This document shows, one piece after another, positions 33,986-42,413 of a stretch of DNA of 64,000 nt. Location of the stretch: assembly GCA_017453335.1 (NCBI GenBank), contig JAFTKI010000049.1, forward strand, positions 1-64,000, in the 5' to 3' direction. The notes beneath the pieces are model-generated. The model ran no database searches and had not been told where the DNA came from. It saw nothing but the letters and a program-made list of their open reading frames with translations. This DNA comes from Clostridia bacterium. Its GTDB lineage: Bacteria > Bacillota_A > Clostridia > Oscillospirales > CAG-272. How positions within the stretch are numbered: the stretch's first letter is position 1; each line of letters starts with the position of its first letter. A program made the position numbers and the translations under genes.

Positions 33986-34034
33986 GTGAATAATTTTTAT
34001 AACTTTTCGTGTGAATAATTTTTATAACTTTTCG
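33986..34034. repeat. two 24-bp direct repeats upstream of the VWA lipoprotein promoter
   Basis: GTGAATAATTTTTATAACTT plus TTCG occurs at 33986-34009 and again at 34011-34034, a period of 25 bp. It lies just upstream of the -35, where it could act as an UP-type element or a regulator site. Confidence 0.7.
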
Positions 34035-34070
34035 CTTAGCTTTTCGGGTAGTGGGTTTGTTTCGCAATCA

Positions 34071-34117
34071 AAAAAGGATCACGCCAAGGCAAAAAGCTAA
34101 GACGTGATCCTTTTTTG
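34071..34117 (-). terminator. terminator of the sialidase-like operon
   Basis: Stem AAAAAAGGATCACG/CGTGATCCTTTTTT, 5 bp past the stop of the amidohydrolase gene. On the minus strand the 3' arm ends in T(6). Confidence 0.85.
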
Positions 34118-34122
34118 ATGAA

Positions 34123-34992
34123 TTAATTTTGTCCGATCAAGCGCAGTGCGTTACCCGAATAGATCTTTTCCTTGATCTCCTCGGAAAGTCCGAGGCTTTC
34201 GATCAATTCCTGATGCGAGTTATCGACATAGTCTCTTGCATACAGAACACGATCCTGATATTCGGTCAAGAATGCTTTGGTAAAGTCAAGGTCGCGGCTC
34301 AGCGCGCGGCACCCCGAGATTGCCGACATGTCGCAATACAGATTGGGGTACTTTTCCATCAACTCAACCAACTTTCCGCCCGCTACAACAGGGCCTGTCG
34401 GGTAGAGGTTGGTCTCGCCTTGTCCGTCGCCCGAGATTTCCGACCAGAAGGACTGTGCGTGACCGATGATATTGGTTTCGGGGCAAAGCTTCAAGGCTCT
34501 TTCCAGGGCATCAATATCGCCGCCGTACCAATAGGATTCCTGCTTTTCGCCCTTTTGGTTGTGCGGAATGGAACGCTGGATGTGAACGATCACGGGAAGG
34601 CCGTTCTCACCGCAGAAGCGATACAAACGAATCGCATCGGGATTGTCCAGCATCATGCGGTATTTTAATTCGCCGCAGATTTTCACATCATACGCTTTCA
34701 TGGCGTATTTCAGCTTTTCCAAAGCATAGGGCTGACGGGGATCGGGAGCATATCCCAGCATAAAGCGATCGGGATACTTATCAAGATAGGGCAGGCAGTT
34801 CTCAAACGGCATATTGACCTTGTCCGAGGAAAACATCTGGCAACCCCTGTGTTCGGGAGCTCCAAACTCACTCCACGGGATCTCACAACTGAGTAGCCAG
34901 CATTTGTCGATCCCATACTGATCCATGTTTGCCACCATCTTGTCGGGTGTCATGTAGTACCAAAACGGATGGTTATGTGCATCAATTTTCAT
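34123..34992 (-). CDS. amidohydrolase-family metal-dependent hydrolase (amidohydrolase 2 type)
   Basis: A 289-residue TIM-barrel protein. The N-terminal metal motif is IDAHNH (H6 and H8), VIVHIQ and IIGHAQ carry later His ligands, and the C-terminal ARDY gives an Asp. The family acts on diverse substrates, including lactones and decarboxylations. It is the last gene of a four-gene minus-strand operon with the sialidase-like, aldolase-like and glycosidase-like genes, so a role on a sugar or sugar acid intermediate is inferred. No signal peptide is present. Confidence 0.8.
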   Translation of the reverse strand: MKIDAHNHPFWYYMTPDKMVANMDQYGIDKCWLLSCEIPWSEFGAPEHRGCQMFSSDKVNMPFENCLPYLDKYPDRFMLGYAPDPRQPYALEKLKYAMKAYDVKICGELKYRMMLDNPDAIRLYRFCGENGLPVIVHIQRSIPHNQKGEKQESYWYGGDIDALERALKLCPETNIIGHAQSFWSEISGDGQGETNLYPTGPVVAGGKLVELMEKYPNLYCDMSAISGCRALSRDLDFTKAFLTEYQDRVLYARDYVDNSHQELIESLGLSEEIKEKIYSGNALRLIGQN

Positions 34993-35026
34993 AGCTTTGT
35001 TTCTCCGATTCTAAAGTTTAAAATGA

Positions 35027-36436
35027 TTATACGAATTTTACGTCGCGGCGCAAAGCCACCTCGGTGATCATTTCTTTGATGTCGCCCTCGGTGTTCCAGA
35101 TCATCTCACCGTAAAGCGCAACGATATACATCAGCTCTTTTTCAAACATGCCGTCCTCAACCAGAGCGGTGCAGTACATATCTCCGCCCGTTACGTCCTT
35201 CATGATACGGATGATCTCGTAAGCCTTGTCGGCGTAGGTCAGCCAGTATGCTTGCAGATACTTCCAGATCTCGTATTTGCGAACCACGCGGTTCTGTTGG
35301 ATCGGCTCAGAGGAAATTCCCATATAGTAAGAACCTCTTTGATGCTCAAACGCATCCCAGTCCAGCTTGGTAAACGCCTTGGTAACCACGCCAAAGCGTT
35401 CGTTTTCTCCGCGCAGTCCCGCAATCTCGCGCACGAAATCACAGGTTTGATCAAATCGCTCAATGTGGTGCTTGGGAATGTAGTCGAAGGGAAAGGTTCC
35501 GCAATTTTCCCAAACGATGCGGATACGGGGATCGACCTTCTTGATGTATTGCAGACGCTTGTTCACCGATGTTGCGTGCAGACCAAACTGTAGCTCGAGA
35601 TCGGGGGAGATCTTGAAAATATCATCGGCGGTTCTGTTCACGAACTCGGTCACCGCTTCTGCGATCAGTACGCCGTCAATCTCCTCCTTGCCCGTTTCGG
35701 TAACGGTTTGGAAGTAGATACCGTCAATGTCGAGGTGAGAAAAATCGCGCTTGTATTCCTCCACGACCTTTGCGCGAATGTCCTGCAGGAGCATGGAAAG
35801 CTTGAAGTCTTCAATGCCGTTGTCCCAGCCCCAAGGATAGCCGAGGATGATCTTGACATTGGAATCATGCGCGTAGGAGATCATTTCCTCAATATTCACG
35901 GGAACAAAATCGTTCCATATAATCACGCAGTTCATTTTCAGCTTGACCATATTGTCGATGTAGCTGCGATAATCATAGATTACGTGTCCCCATGTCCAAA
36001 GACCGCGGTTGGTGATCGAGGGCGCGGAGGCAAGCTCGCAATCGGGGAAAACGAAATCGTTTTCAAAGGGATTTTTCCAATAGGGATAGGAGCTGTGCGT
36101 GTAGGCAGTTTGCGGCATGAGCTTTGCCGAAAAGTCAACACAACCGTACAGAACACCCGCATCATCGGTGCCTTCAATATAGATCACACCGTCCTTCACC
36201 GTGATCACGTAGCCCTCGGGCTTGGTGGGATGGTTCTCCAGGTCGGCAAAGACAGGATTGTTCTTGCCCGTACCAATGTAGATGAGCTGTGTGAATTTTT
36301 CCTTATTCAGTTGATCGAATGCAACACAGGTGGGGTACTCAATGGTATATTCCAGAATATCGCGCGTCAGAACCTCAAGTGCCTTCTTCTGAACGCCTGT
36401 TTTCTTTTCTCCGTAAACAATGGCAAGCTTTTTCAT
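35027..36436 (-). CDS. putative glycoside hydrolase with GH20/GH67-like layout
   Basis: A 469-residue cytoplasmic protein. The first ~125 residues resemble the alpha/beta N-terminal domain found in GH20 hexosaminidases and GH67 alpha-glucuronidases (GYVITVKDGVIYIEGTDDAGVLYG). A TIM-barrel-like part follows, with NRGLWTWGH, a Y-x3-YIDNMVKLKMNCVIIWND strand-helix, and DIDGIYFQTVTETGKEE as the likely active-site region. The family assignment is by overall pattern only; substrate is unknown. It lies between the aldolase and amidohydrolase genes in the sialidase-like operon. Confidence 0.6.
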   Translation of the reverse strand: MKKLAIVYGEKKTGVQKKALEVLTRDILEYTIEYPTCVAFDQLNKEKFTQLIYIGTGKNNPVFADLENHPTKPEGYVITVKDGVIYIEGTDDAGVLYGCVDFSAKLMPQTAYTHSSYPYWKNPFENDFVFPDCELASAPSITNRGLWTWGHVIYDYRSYIDNMVKLKMNCVIIWNDFVPVNIEEMISYAHDSNVKIILGYPWGWDNGIEDFKLSMLLQDIRAKVVEEYKRDFSHLDIDGIYFQTVTETGKEEIDGVLIAEAVTEFVNRTADDIFKISPDLELQFGLHATSVNKRLQYIKKVDPRIRIVWENCGTFPFDYIPKHHIERFDQTCDFVREIAGLRGENERFGVVTKAFTKLDWDAFEHQRGSYYMGISSEPIQQNRVVRKYEIWKYLQAYWLTYADKAYEIIRIMKDVTGGDMYCTALVEDGMFEKELMYIVALYGEMIWNTEGDIKEMITEVALRRDVKFV

Positions 36437-36448
36437 AAAAATTCTCCT

Positions 36449-37339
36449 TTAAAGACTTGTCAAGGGCAGTCCTGCCGCTCTTACATCGGCAACGATTTCC
36501 GCTTTTTCCGCATCGGTAAGGCGAGCCAAGGGGAAGGTCGCATCTCCCACATCGTAACCGAGCGCTTCCACCAGCGCCTTGGTAGCGGGAATACAGGAAT
36601 ACTTTGCAAAAGCGGCTGTAACGATCTGTGCCGATTTGCGTTGCAGCGCCTGCGCACCTGCAAGATCACCTGCTTGGTACCTGTCAAAGATACCGCGATA
36701 GATCTCAAACATAAAGTTATAGGTGGTTCCGATACCGCCGTCGGCACCCGCGTTGAGTCCCATCAGGAGCATTTCGTCTGGGCCGTTGATGATATTCATC
36801 TCACCCTGCGTCAAGCGCTTCAGCTCCATCATCTGATAGTAGTTGGGGCTGGTCCACTTGATCGCGGTGATGTTGTCTACCTCAAACGCACGAGCTGCAA
36901 ATTTTGCGTCCATTGCAAAGCCCGCGTTGGGGTTGTAATAGATCATTACGGGAATGTGAACCGCATTTGCCAGCGTTTTGTAGTAGTTGTAAACCTCCTC
37001 GGCATCGTAACCGAAAAAGAGGGGAGGGGTTGCCGAAATGGCATCGGCACCGCAGGACTCTGCGTGCTTTGCAAGTGCGATCGCCTCGTTGAAATCGGTG
37101 GAGGCAACCTGAATGATACAGGGCTTGCGGTGGTTGGCAGCGCGAACCGCCTCTTCGGCAAGCACGCGGCGCTCAGAGGGACGCAGTGCAAGACCTTCGC
37201 CCGTGGCACCCGCAATGTAAAAACCGTCGGCACCCTTTGCGATCATATCCTCGATCAGCTGCGCCAGAACCTTTGTATTGATGGTTTCGTCTTTGTTCAG
37301 CGGCGTCACGAGCGCCGGCATAACTCCTGTAAATTTCAT
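36449..37339 (-). CDS. dihydrodipicolinate synthase / N-acetylneuraminate lyase family aldolase
   Basis: A 296-residue class I aldolase of the DapA/NanA family. The carboxylate-binding loop is GATGEG (44-49), the catalytic Tyr is Y135 in YYNPN, and the Schiff-base Lys is K161 in AIKWTSP. YNPN after the Tyr and the sialidase-like neighbour suggest a sugar-acid aldolase such as N-acetylneuraminate lyase, but a DapA-like or KDG-aldolase activity cannot be excluded. It overlaps the sialidase-like gene by 4 bp (ATGA-type coupling). Confidence 0.82.
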   Translation of the reverse strand: MKFTGVMPALVTPLNKDETINTKVLAQLIEDMIAKGADGFYIAGATGEGLALRPSERRVLAEEAVRAANHRKPCIIQVASTDFNEAIALAKHAESCGADAISATPPLFFGYDAEEVYNYYKTLANAVHIPVMIYYNPNAGFAMDAKFAARAFEVDNITAIKWTSPNYYQMMELKRLTQGEMNIINGPDEMLLMGLNAGADGGIGTTYNFMFEIYRGIFDRYQAGDLAGAQALQRKSAQIVTAAFAKYSCIPATKALVEALGYDVGDATFPLARLTDAEKAEIVADVRAAGLPLTSL

Positions 37340-38472
37340 GGTTCAAATCTCCATTTCTGCTGTAATACCACAGCGGGTTCCTTTTCTGAAACGTGCGCAT
37401 AGAAAATCGTGAGCAGGCTTCCATCGTGGGTTTCCACTGTAGAGGGGTATCCGATATCCCAGGCAACCGTGGAGCTGTCGGACATGTGACCCGATTCAGG
37501 CAGGCTCCAGTCCTGACTGTAGGGGGTGACGTAGATCGGATGATCGGTATCCCAGGTTGCGCCGTTGTCGGTGCTGAACATTGCCTTGATGGCGGTGGGA
37601 GACTCTCTGTAGGAATAGGTACAGATCAGCATGCCCGAGGAATGACGGAACAAGTGTGCTGGCGCACCGCCCAGGCGATCTAAGATCGGGTAGGGCTTGG
37701 TCCAGGTCTTGCCGCCGTCCGAAGATTCGCTCTGGTAAAGGGTGAACATCCGGTTATTCTCATTTATTTGAACGCGAATATGTGTCAGCAGTTTTCCGTC
37801 CTCCAAAAGAATGGTGTGAGGCTCACAGGATACGGGCTGAACACCGTCCTCCGGCTCTACGTTGTCGATCTTACCAACCAACTCCGCCGTTCCGTTCTCT
37901 GGATCGATGCGGTAAGCGTAGATGGCATCCTCCATTGTATCACGATATCCCTCGCTCAGTCTGCCGATCCACAGAATCGAGCCATCGGGCATTTCCAAGG
38001 GACCGTGAGGAGAGGTCACGGGGCTTTTATGGAGCGGACCGAAGGTAACGCCGCAGTCATGGCTGACACGATAGGTCGTTCCGTAATAGGCTTTTTCTTC
38101 TTCGGAGGTTACCATATCCAAGTAGGCGTGTATGTAGGGAGTTGCAGTTTTTCTGCCTCTTTGAAATTCAACGGGGTTGTTGAAGGACGTTACGATCACG
38201 TTGGTTTTTCCGTATGCAAGAATGCCTCCGTCGCGGTCATCCAGGGGCGTGTCGATCACGGGTGCGGGGATCGTGTAGGTCTCACCGTCGTCCTCGCTGT
38301 AGCTGATCACGGTCTTGCCGAACGGGCAAACGTGACGAAGCCGAAAGCCCGATGCAACCACGGCGATCTTACCGTTTTGCAATCGTGTTGCGCTCGGCCA
38401 GCCGAAGTAATTGTGCTTGCTCATGGGGTTGCTCATAATCGTTTTCGGCTCCCCTATGGGAATAATTTTCAT
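37336..38472 (-). CDS. sialidase-like BNR-repeat protein
   Basis: A 378-residue six-bladed beta-propeller of the sialidase superfamily. Asp-box-like motifs (S-x-D-x-G-x-T-(W/Y)) are at SEDDGETY, SHDCGVTF, SSDGGKTW and STDNGATW. There is no signal peptide or anchor, so it should act in the cytoplasm on imported oligosaccharide or a sialyl compound, unlike secreted GH33 sialidases. RBS AAGGAGG precedes the ATG. It is the first gene of the operon driven from 38596-38624. Whether it truly cleaves sialic acid is inferred from family resemblance. Confidence 0.78.
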   Translation of the reverse strand: MKIIPIGEPKTIMSNPMSKHNYFGWPSATRLQNGKIAVVASGFRLRHVCPFGKTVISYSEDDGETYTIPAPVIDTPLDDRDGGILAYGKTNVIVTSFNNPVEFQRGRKTATPYIHAYLDMVTSEEEKAYYGTTYRVSHDCGVTFGPLHKSPVTSPHGPLEMPDGSILWIGRLSEGYRDTMEDAIYAYRIDPENGTAELVGKIDNVEPEDGVQPVSCEPHTILLEDGKLLTHIRVQINENNRMFTLYQSESSDGGKTWTKPYPILDRLGGAPAHLFRHSSGMLICTYSYRESPTAIKAMFSTDNGATWDTDHPIYVTPYSQDWSLPESGHMSDSSTVAWDIGYPSTVETHDGSLLTIFYAHVSEKEPAVVLQQKWRFEP

Positions 38473-38482
38473 AAATACCTCC

Positions 38483-38511
38483 TTGACATGGAAACGGAAT
38501 TACGCTATAAT
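38483..38511 (+). promoter_or_regulatory. plus-strand promoter antisense to the sialidase leader
   Basis: TTGACA (38483-38488), 17-bp spacer, TATAAT (38506-38511), full consensus. It starts only 11 bp from the sialidase-like start codon but points away from it, toward 38518. A palindrome TTTTGTATACAAAA (38528-38541) lies right after the expected start and could be an operator. Confidence 0.75.
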
Positions 38512-38517
38512 TGTAAT

Positions 38518-38583
38518 ACCGAACTGTTTTTGTATACAAAAAATGTGATCCCGGATCGCTTGAACGGATCGTTCCGATTTTTT
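38518..38583 (+). ncRNA. candidate ~66-nt antisense RNA
   Basis: A transcript starting about 38518 from the consensus promoter would meet a hairpin CGGATCG (38552-38558) / CGTTCCG (38570-38576), with one mismatch, followed by T(6). It would be fully complementary to the 5' leader of the sialidase operon (about 38473-38589). Alternatively the promoter could read through to the AraC gene at 38850. Prediction only. Confidence 0.4.
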
Positions 38584-38595
38584 GTTGTTAACATC

Positions 38596-38624
38596 ATTAT
38601 AATGCTGACTCCGAAAAAAGTCAA
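38596..38624 (-). promoter_or_regulatory. promoter of the sialidase-like operon
   Basis: On the minus strand TTGACT (38619-38624), 17-bp spacer, TATAAT (38596-38601), giving a leader of about 115 nt. It faces the plus-strand promoter at 38483-38511 about 85 bp away. Confidence 0.8.
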
Positions 38625-38849
38625 TTGAAATAACAGACTTCCGAAGGAAAAAATGTCTTTTTTTTATAAAACGACACAAAAAATCAGCTTACAATAATAG
38701 TATCGCAAATCAATCGAAATTTCAAGCCACAATATTATTATGCTTTTGCACCGTGTTGCTTTTTTTAACCGGTTGTATTCTCAAAAACAGCAAAAGAACG
38801 ATCAGAGATCGGATCTGCTCCGAAAATTTATCAAAAGAGGTAACGACAG

Positions 38850-39701
38850 ATGACACCTGCTTCAACGATACCGACAACCTATATACACGGTATGAAAATG
38901 GATCCGTGCCGCACATCCATTATTGCGGGAATCGGCTCCGAGAATTGTGCCTTGCATGAGGAGATCGAGCTCAAATGCTTTTATGAGGGGGCAAGCACCC
39001 TGCTGATCGGGAATCGCACCGTCAACGTGAAGGCGGGCGACGTGGTTGTGATCAATCCGTATGAATTTCACAGCACCGTTGACTGCGGTGAGGAAAGCAC
39101 GAAGGGAAGATATCACTTATTGATGATCCCACTTGATTTTTTTGGTGTTGTTGGGGCAGGGGAGCTCAAGCTGCGCCCCTTGTTGCTGTCTGACAATAAG
39201 GTGTTCAAAACTCTGTTTGAACAGGACAATCAGTTATTTGATCTTTTGTCCCGTGTGGCAACCGAATGTATGGAAAAACAGGAGCATTACGTTGCGGCGG
39301 TCAGCGGCTTGATGCTGGAGATCTTCACGATCCTTTTGCGGCGCGGACTTTGCGATACGGGAAACACCGACCGAGGCTTGGATAGCCTTCGCTCGTATCA
39401 TCTGATCGAGCCTGCTCTCCGTCATATCCGCGACTGCTACACGAATCCCATCAGCGTGGATCAGCTGGCGGCACTGTGCAACGTCAGCAAGCATTATTTC
39501 TGCCATATATTTAAAACAGTCACACAGAAATCGGCTATGGAATATTTGCGTGAATACCGCATCAAGATCGCCGACGTTATGCTGATCAACACCGACAAGA
39601 GCGTCTCTCAAATTGCCGAGGGATGCGGATTTGAATCGGTTGCGTATTTTTGCCGTGCCTATAAAAGACAATACGGAATCTCTCCCGGAAAACGCCGATG
39701 A
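38850..39701 (+). CDS. AraC-family transcriptional regulator
   Basis: A 283-residue regulator. The N-terminal ~130 residues form a cupin-like sensory domain (HEEIELKCFYEGAST, VKAGDVVVINPYEFHS). The C-terminal ~100 residues are a double helix-turn-helix AraC domain (ISVDQLAALCNVSKHYFCHIFK and the second GFESVAYFCRAYKRQYGISPGKRR). It is divergent from the sialidase-like operon, which it most likely controls in response to a sugar ligand. AGAGG lies 9 bp before the ATG. The 38625-38849 gap shows no strong promoter for it. Confidence 0.88.
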   Translation: MTPASTIPTTYIHGMKMDPCRTSIIAGIGSENCALHEEIELKCFYEGASTLLIGNRTVNVKAGDVVVINPYEFHSTVDCGEESTKGRYHLLMIPLDFFGVVGAGELKLRPLLLSDNKVFKTLFEQDNQLFDLLSRVATECMEKQEHYVAAVSGLMLEIFTILLRRGLCDTGNTDRGLDSLRSYHLIEPALRHIRDCYTNPISVDQLAALCNVSKHYFCHIFKTVTQKSAMEYLREYRIKIADVMLINTDKSVSQIAEGCGFESVAYFCRAYKRQYGISPGKRR

Positions 39702-39718
39702 GCGTGCTTCTTCCTCTG

Positions 39719-39757
39719 AAACAGGACTCCTTTTGCGATTAAGGAGTCCTGTTTTTG
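39719..39757 (+). terminator. terminator of the AraC-family gene
   Basis: Stem AACAGGACTCCTT/AAGGAGTCCTGTT with loop TTGCGATT, then TTTTG. Confidence 0.9.
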
Positions 39758-39800
39758 TCCCAAAAAGCAACGCAGTGCAAAATGTTCTCAATATTGTGGA

Positions 39801-39829
39801 TTGATTTTGAAAGGTAATTTTGCGATAAT
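39801..39829 (+). promoter_or_regulatory. promoter of the DegT/Gfo operon
   Basis: TTGATT (39801-39806), 17-bp spacer, GATAAT (39824-39829). Confidence 0.75.
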
Positions 39830-39907
39830 GGTATCAGCAAAACGATTGCCGAAGGACGGCTTTCGAAGAATTTTCGGTAGAAACCGGATCAATAAAGGAG
39901 AAAGATC

Positions 39908-41227
39908 ATGAGCAACAATCAACTGGCAATTCTGGGCGGTGAAATGGCTCTTTCGAGAAAAGCCTCTACCATGAGCATCAAAACACTTCCTCAAAAGGCG
40001 TACGATACCGTAAAGAATTTGATGGATAAAAACGAAATATCCACATCTCCCATCGTAGGAGAGTTCGAAAAGCGCTTTTCCGAGTATATCGGTGTAAAAT
40101 ACGGTCTTTGCGTATGCAACGGAACCACCTCGATCCAGGCAGGTCTGTTTGCTGTCGGCGTAAAGCCCGGGGACGAGGTCATCGTTCCTTCCTTCACCTT
40201 CTGGGCATCTGCAGGTCCGATCATCGCAAACGGAGCTATTCCGAAGTTTGCCGATATTGATCCCGAAACGCACAACGTTCTGGCAGAGAGCATTGAAAAG
40301 CAGATCACTCCCAAGACAAAGGCGATCATCGCGGTTCACGTTTGGGGTAACCCTTGTGATATGGATGCGATCATGGACGTGGCAAAGCGTCATTCGCTCA
40401 AGGTGGTTGAGGACTGCTCTCATGCGCACGGTGCAATCTATAAAGGAAAGAAAGTTGGTAGCTTCGGTGACGTTGGTTGTTTCTCGATGCAGGGCTCCAA
40501 GGTTCTGTCGGCAGGAGAGGGCGGAATTCTGGTAACCAATCACCGTGAGTGCTTTGAGCGTGCTGTTGCAATGGGACATTACGAGCGCTGCAAGGCTCTT
40601 GGTGAGGAATCCGAGTACAGCCGTTATTCGATGACGGGCTTTGGATTTAAGCACCGTATTCATCCGCTGGCTGTTGCCATTGCCGATGCAAATCTGGATG
40701 AGATGGACGGACTCAATGAAACCCGTTACCACAACGCAAAGCGCCTTGAGGAGCTGTTGTCCGATCTGAAATTCTTGAAATTCCAAAAGGAATACGACGG
40801 TGCTAAGCGCGTGTTCGCATATCATTACGTACAGTACGTTCCCGAAGAACTCAAGGGCTTGAAGATGAAGACTCTCTTGATGGCTGTTAAGGCAGAGGGC
40901 GTGAACTGCGGCTCTTGCGGCTACGGAAAGCTCCATCTCTCTCCTTTGTATACCCGTGACGGTGTGTTTGCACAGGATTATCCCTTCGTATTGGCAGATT
41001 ATCCCGATGATCTTGCAGAGAGCGAGCTTCCCAACACCGATAGACTTGCAAAAACTGCATTTATGCTGGTAGGTCGCTTGGAGAATTGCACCGATGAGGA
41101 ATTGCAGATGATTGCAAGAGCATATCACAAGATCGAAGAAAATATCGATGCACTGCTTGCGTATGAGAAGCAGCAGGAGATCGATGACGAAATCAGGAAT
41201 GATGGAAGAAGTATCAACTATGTCTGA
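39908..41227 (+). CDS. DegT/DnrJ/EryC1/StrS-family PLP aminotransferase
   Basis: A 439-residue sugar aminotransferase fold. The PLP lysine is K198 in SMQGSKVLSAGEGG, the Asp/His pair is in VVEDCSHAHGA, and NGTTSIQAGL (71-80) binds the cofactor phosphate. These enzymes transfer an amino group to a keto-sugar or keto-cyclitol. It overlaps by 8 bp a Gfo/Idh/MocA oxidoreductase, which would supply the keto substrate by oxidising a hydroxyl. The substrate is unknown, and no nucleotidyltransferase or glycosyltransferase is adjacent. RBS AAAGGAGAAAG precedes the ATG. Confidence 0.88.
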   Translation: MSNNQLAILGGEMALSRKASTMSIKTLPQKAYDTVKNLMDKNEISTSPIVGEFEKRFSEYIGVKYGLCVCNGTTSIQAGLFAVGVKPGDEVIVPSFTFWASAGPIIANGAIPKFADIDPETHNVLAESIEKQITPKTKAIIAVHVWGNPCDMDAIMDVAKRHSLKVVEDCSHAHGAIYKGKKVGSFGDVGCFSMQGSKVLSAGEGGILVTNHRECFERAVAMGHYERCKALGEESEYSRYSMTGFGFKHRIHPLAVAIADANLDEMDGLNETRYHNAKRLEELLSDLKFLKFQKEYDGAKRVFAYHYVQYVPEELKGLKMKTLLMAVKAEGVNCGSCGYGKLHLSPLYTRDGVFAQDYPFVLADYPDDLAESELPNTDRLAKTAFMLVGRLENCTDEELQMIARAYHKIEENIDALLAYEKQQEIDDEIRNDGRSINYV

Positions 41228-42236
41228 TAAGATACACAATTTTGCACTGATCGGTTGCGGCGCGATCGCAAAGGTGCATATTGACGTGATCGAGGCAGTG
41301 GAAGGCGCGAGGGCGATTGGCGTATATGATAAAAATGTGGAATTTGCAGAGCGTTTTGCAAAGGAACACGGGATCAAGGTTTTCTCTACGATGGAGGAGC
41401 TTCTTGCGTCCGATGCCGAGACCGTGGCGATCTGTACCCCCAGCGGTCTTCACGCGCCTCTTGCGATCAGGTGTATGGAAGCAGGGAAGCACGTTGTGGT
41501 GGAAAAGCCAATCGCGCTGACCGCCGAGGATTGTGACCGCTTGCTTGAAGTAGAGAAGACCACGGGAAAGATCTGTGCGCCGATCTCCCAGCTTCGTTTT
41601 TACGAGGATATCAGATATGCCAAAGAGATTCTGGACGGGGGCTTGCTTGGTAAGCCGATCCTGTGCGATCTTTACATGAAATATCACAGAAGCCGCGAGT
41701 ATTATGCCAATTCCTCTTGGAGAGGTACCTTTGCGATGGACGGCGGCGGTGCGCTGATGAATCAGGGCATTCACGGCGTTGACGTGATGCACTTTTTGAT
41801 GGGCGCTATCGAATCGCTCAACGGAACGGTGCGCACACAGGTGCATGACATTGAGGTGGAGGACACCGCCGTGGCAACGGTGCGCTTTGCAAACGGCGCT
41901 CTGGGCGTGATCGAGGGAACGACCTCCGTGCAATCGGGGTATCCGAGAAAGCTGGAGATCCATTGCGAAAAGGGAAACATGATCATTGTGGAGAACAAGA
42001 TCGTGGCACTTGATCTTCCCGATTTTGAGCATAAAGAGGACGAGCAAAAATTTGACTCCTCCAGCAACCCGATGAACATTTCTCATAAGGGACACACCGC
42101 GCAGTATCTCAATTTCTTAGCGGCACTTGAAGGACGCGAAAAGCTGTTCTATTCGGCAACCGAAGCATCGGCTGCGGTAAAGACCATTCTGGCGATCTAT
42201 CAGTCGTCCAAGGAGAACAGAAATATCAGTCTTTGA
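41220..42236 (+). CDS. Gfo/Idh/MocA-family sugar oxidoreductase
   Basis: A 338-residue NAD(P)-dependent dehydrogenase. The N-terminal Rossmann loop is ALIGCGAIAKVH (residues 8-19), and the EKPIA motif (about 95-99) carries the catalytic Lys; the C-terminal alpha/beta domain has GGGALMNQGIHGVD. ATG at 41220 is chosen because it overlaps the DegT stop and gives a family-like N-terminus; longer frames lack an RBS. It is probably co-transcribed with the aminotransferase. The two enzymes together fit synthesis or breakdown of an amino sugar or aminocyclitol. Confidence 0.88.
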   Translation: MSDKIHNFALIGCGAIAKVHIDVIEAVEGARAIGVYDKNVEFAERFAKEHGIKVFSTMEELLASDAETVAICTPSGLHAPLAIRCMEAGKHVVVEKPIALTAEDCDRLLEVEKTTGKICAPISQLRFYEDIRYAKEILDGGLLGKPILCDLYMKYHRSREYYANSSWRGTFAMDGGGALMNQGIHGVDVMHFLMGAIESLNGTVRTQVHDIEVEDTAVATVRFANGALGVIEGTTSVQSGYPRKLEIHCEKGNMIIVENKIVALDLPDFEHKEDEQKFDSSSNPMNISHKGHTAQYLNFLAALEGREKLFYSATEASAAVKTILAIYQSSKENRNISL

Positions 42237-42249
42237 ATCATTTCAATAC

Positions 42250-42287
42250 AAAAGAACCAAACACATTGATTTGCTTTGGTTCTTTTT
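42250..42287 (+). terminator. terminator of the DegT/Gfo operon
   Basis: Stem AAAAGAACCAAA / TTTGGTTCTTTT with an AT-rich loop, followed by TTG. Confidence 0.85.
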
Positions 42288-42297
42288 GTTTTCAATC

Positions 42298-42326
42298 TTG
42301 ACTTTTTTGATCGAATCGGGTATAAT
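42298..42326 (+). promoter_or_regulatory. promoter of the SGNH hydrolase gene
   Basis: TTGACT (42298-42303), 17-bp spacer, TATAAT (42321-42326). The leader of about 80 nt contains no element I recognise. Confidence 0.85.
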
Positions 42327-42413
42327 AAAACAAACCATGGCAGCTTTGCGTTTCACGGTATGGAGAATTCAGCCGTTTGATCGTAACGTAAATTCTGAAA
42401 AGGAGATTTTGAG

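Noticed and set aside
35708..37402. A 564-codon plus-strand frame.
   Set aside because: It is antisense to the aldolase and glycosidase-like genes, which have catalytic motifs and RBSs.
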